Shown in pieces: positions 61,641 through 64,000 of a stretch of DNA of 64,000 bases. A program made the position numbers and the translations under genes. The notes under the pieces were generated by a model. That model was not told where the DNA came from and did no database searches. It worked only from the letters and a program-made list of their open reading frames with translations. The stretch lies in assembly GCF_025370255.1 (NCBI RefSeq), contig NZ_JAMTCD010000002.1:248001-312000 (forward strand). The letters run 5' to 3'. How positions within the stretch are numbered: the stretch's first letter is position 1; each line of letters begins with the position of its first letter. The DNA is from Shewanella holmiensis (GTDB taxonomy: Bacteria > Pseudomonadota > Gammaproteobacteria > Enterobacterales > Shewanellaceae).

Positions 61641-63005
61641 ATGCAATCTGCCAATGCAAGCTCGACTAATCATTTCAGCTCACGCTTAGGTTTTATCATG
61701 GCGGCAGCCGGTAGCGCCGTCGGCGTCAGCAACATTTGGGCATTCCCCACTCAAGCAGCTACCCATGGTGGCGGCGCCTTTTTACTGGTTTACCTCGTGC
61801 TCATTTTTATCCTAGGTATTCCCATGCTGATGGCCGAACTCATGATAGGTCGCCACGGACAAACCAACCCCGCTGATGCCTTGGGCAAACTGGGCTTCAA
61901 TGGGCTCACCCGTAGTTTAGGTAAGGCCATAGGTTTGATTTCCATTGTCACAGCGGGATTAATCTATAGCTTCTACGGTATTCTTTCAGGCTGGTTTGTC
62001 AGCAACGCCATCGCGCCCATTGCCAAGGCTTTGGGCTCGAACGATACCGCCGCTTGGTTAGTGGATTTCTCGCTGTCGCGCAATCTCGTGTTCACACTAA
62101 TCTTTAGTGTGATAGTGTTTCTGGTATTGCTGCAAGGCGTGCAAGAAGGCATAGAAAAATGGTCGAAACGCTTAATGCCGTTATTGTTGATCATGCTTAT
62201 CGCAGGCGTGGCCTATATCTTCACCCTTAATGGCGCAAGCGAAGGCATTAGCGCACTATTAATACCTAATTTTGCCAAGGCACTGGCGCCAGATACTTTG
62301 ATCAGTGCGCTCGGACAAACCTTCTTCTCTCTCACCATAGGCACGGGTGCCATGATGGTTTATGGCAGCTATTTAAGCCAGAAAGAGAATATCGCCAAGC
62401 TGACCGTCTGGGTTGCCTTTACCGACAGCGGCATTGCCTTTCTCGCCGCTTTTTTGATTATTCCCGCCATGTATGTGGCCCAACATAATGGCGTGGAGAT
62501 TTTTAACGCCGAGGGTAAGTTGCTCGATTCTGATGCATTGGTGTTTACTGTTTTACCCGCCTTATTCTCGACCTTAGGCGACACGGCCAATCTTATCATC
62601 AGTGTGGTTTTCTTTATTCTGCTGATCATCGCTGGCCTGACTTCTGCCATGTCAATCGCCGAAGTCCCAACTAGCTATGTGATGCAGAAATTCGGACTCA
62701 GCCGTCAACGCGCCACCTTGATCATCGGCCTATTGCTGACCTCATTATCCCTATTGCTGGCGGTATTTTTTGAGACGCTATTTAGCTTCACTATCATGCT
62801 GACCACACAAATCGCCCAGCCGCTAGTAGCCCTCGGCATTGCAATTTATTTAGGTTGGATTTGGCGCCAAACACTATTACTTAAAGCGATTAGTGAACAA
62901 GATGGTATCGATACCACAGGAGTCTTCTGGCGCATTTGGCCAAGGTACGTGAAGTATGTGTGCCCTTTGCTGATTATCGCTATCGCCATCAGACAATTTG
63001 TATAA
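61641..63005 (+). CDS. Neurotransmitter:sodium symporter (NSS) family transporter
   Basis: A 454-residue Na+-dependent transporter of the LeuT fold with eleven or twelve helices. The first helix carries GSAVGVSNIWAFPTQAATHG, the sodium- and substrate-site signature. Bacterial members carry amino acids or related amines. ATG 61641 is chosen because it follows a perfect GGAGGT. Substrate cannot be named; the upstream Lrp-type regulator favours an amino acid. GC content is raised compared with the surroundings. A terminator follows. Confidence 0.92.
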   Translation: MQSANASSTNHFSSRLGFIMAAAGSAVGVSNIWAFPTQAATHGGGAFLLVYLVLIFILGIPMLMAELMIGRHGQTNPADALGKLGFNGLTRSLGKAIGLISIVTAGLIYSFYGILSGWFVSNAIAPIAKALGSNDTAAWLVDFSLSRNLVFTLIFSVIVFLVLLQGVQEGIEKWSKRLMPLLLIMLIAGVAYIFTLNGASEGISALLIPNFAKALAPDTLISALGQTFFSLTIGTGAMMVYGSYLSQKENIAKLTVWVAFTDSGIAFLAAFLIIPAMYVAQHNGVEIFNAEGKLLDSDALVFTVLPALFSTLGDTANLIISVVFFILLIIAGLTSAMSIAEVPTSYVMQKFGLSRQRATLIIGLLLTSLSLLLAVFFETLFSFTIMLTTQIAQPLVALGIAIYLGWIWRQTLLLKAISEQDGIDTTGVFWRIWPRYVKYVCPLLIIAIAIRQFV

Positions 63006-63445
63006 CCTCTTTCAAATCTAAAATGCCCGCTAAGTGCGGGTTTTTTATTTAGCAATCGATGATCTCATTAACGTCTTCGAAATAATCAAAGCCTTGCCAC
63101 CGCCAATGGTGAATACGATGACTGCGGTATTTGTCAATTTATCAATAAAGTTGAACGGCTACGAAGACTAACCTCAAGAGATTTAGGCTGAAGAACCCTA
63201 CCCAAAAGACTACTCCAAAATCCTAATAATTAATTTTTTAACCTTTAAGTATTTTTTGACACTAAATTTTTAAAATACAAATTAAAAACCAAATTACAAT
63301 TACTTAAACAAAAACAAACAAGGTTATCTAATGTGAATATCTGTCAAAAAACCATCGCGTTAAAAATATTTATCCTAATAGTATTATTTTATTGCATTTT
63401 CGTAAAATTTAAGCTTATTCTAATAAACCAGTGACAACGCTGTCA
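63006..63445. other. Gene-free region between the transporter and the riboswitch
   Basis: Contains the transporter terminator at its left end and, from about 63200, very AT-rich DNA that should hold the chiA promoter. A minus-strand open stretch at about 63052-63162 without a start codon could be a remnant, but I cannot assign it. Confidence 0.5.
63025..63047 (+). terminator. Intrinsic terminator after the NSS transporter gene
   Basis: CCCGC/GCGGG with a five-base loop is followed by TTTTTTATTT. Confidence 0.85.
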
Positions 63446-63536
63446 TTTGGTTGAGAAAGGCAAACCAATTGAAAGATTGGGACGCAAAGCCTCCGGTCTA
63501 AGGGTCGTTTTTACCTATGATAGCGGGGACACCACA
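63446..63536 (+). ncRNA. Cyclic di-GMP-I (GEMM-I) riboswitch aptamer
   Basis: The conserved GEMM-I core is present in order: GGCAAACC, a P2 stem capped by a GAAA tetraloop (CAATTGAAAGATTG), GGGACGCAAAGCCTCCGG, a P3 stem, and TAGCGGGG at the 3' side. A closing P1 pairs TGGT (63448-63451) with ACCA (63531-63534). The P3 internal loop TCTAAG/TATGA matches the 11-nt tetraloop receptor with its C-G pair replaced by U-A. It lies about 103 bases before the chiA start. The switch direction (on or off) is not clear. Confidence 0.93.
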
Positions 63537-63630
63537 GGGATCCTTCTTCATGCATTTTTTACGCATGAGTTTTAGAAATAACAGCTGTCCTGTTCGCGTT
63601 TTTGCCTTATTGGTTTAATTAATTCAATAG

Positions 63631-64000
<370 letters not shown>

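Noticed and set aside
63052..63162. Minus-strand open stretch possibly encoding a small protein
   Set aside because: No start codon before a stop in the upstream side and no recognised similarity; at most a remnant.

Overview
The window looks like a chromosomal segment of a Shewanella-type marine gammaproteobacterium. This rests on gene content and order recognised by eye: ast genes, a tsaE-amiB-mutL-miaA-hfq-hflXKC cluster, petABC-sspAB, orn/rsgA/psd, napA-napB, a second EF-G gene, a fused acetyl-CoA carboxylase and endA-rsmE-gshB. The DNA is AT-leaning. Most of it is ordinary core genome, densely packed, with clear intrinsic terminators.

Layout. 1-4216 (minus): arginine succinyltransferase pathway genes astC-astA-astD followed by a DUF1338 gene cut by the window edge. 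4767-9206 (minus): an HDOD signalling protein, a lipoprotein S9 peptidase and a PabA/TrpG-type glutamine amidotransferase. 9284-12963 (minus): sspA-sspB and the cytochrome bc1 genes petABC. 13375-21782 (minus): the tsaE-amiB-mutL-miaA-hfq-hflX-hflK-hflC cluster, joining cell wall, tRNA modification, mismatch repair, RNA chaperone and membrane protease control. 22739-23541 (minus): three identical tRNA-Gly(GCC) genes interleaved with tRNA-derived 69-bp repeats and two older decayed copies, all after one strong promoter. 23678-30507: orn, then rsgA, psd, a DMT-family permease and an MscK-like channel on the plus strand. 30530-35809: a glycerophosphodiesterase and an ABC exporter with an AttH/CrtC-like lipoprotein. 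36069-39078: periplasmic nitrate reductase subunits napA and napB behind a consensus NarP/NarL site. 39163-48348 (minus): an alkyl sulfatase, EF-G, and a 1517-residue single-chain acetyl-CoA carboxylase with a divergent LysR regulator. 48474-60484 (plus): a cysteine-less C15-like peptidase homologue, SprT, EndA, RsmE, GshB, alkaline phosphatase, RsmC, a DUF342 protein, DUF4144 and a site-2 protease. 60774-63005 (plus): an Lrp-family regulator and an NSS transporter of higher GC content than their surroundings. 63446-64000: a c-di-GMP-I riboswitch leading into the 5' end of a chitinase A gene.

How parts connect. The respiratory genes carry recognisable anaerobic control sites: a perfect Fnr/EtrA palindrome upstream of petABC and a 7-2-7 NarP site upstream of napAB. 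The right edge links a second messenger (c-di-GMP) to chitin degradation. The most unusual items are the tRNA-Gly array with repeated half-tRNA units, the riboswitch-chiA pair, the C15-family protein whose catalytic Cys is Ser, and the fused carboxylase. No CRISPR array, prophage, insertion sequence or clearly new multi-gene defence system was seen.
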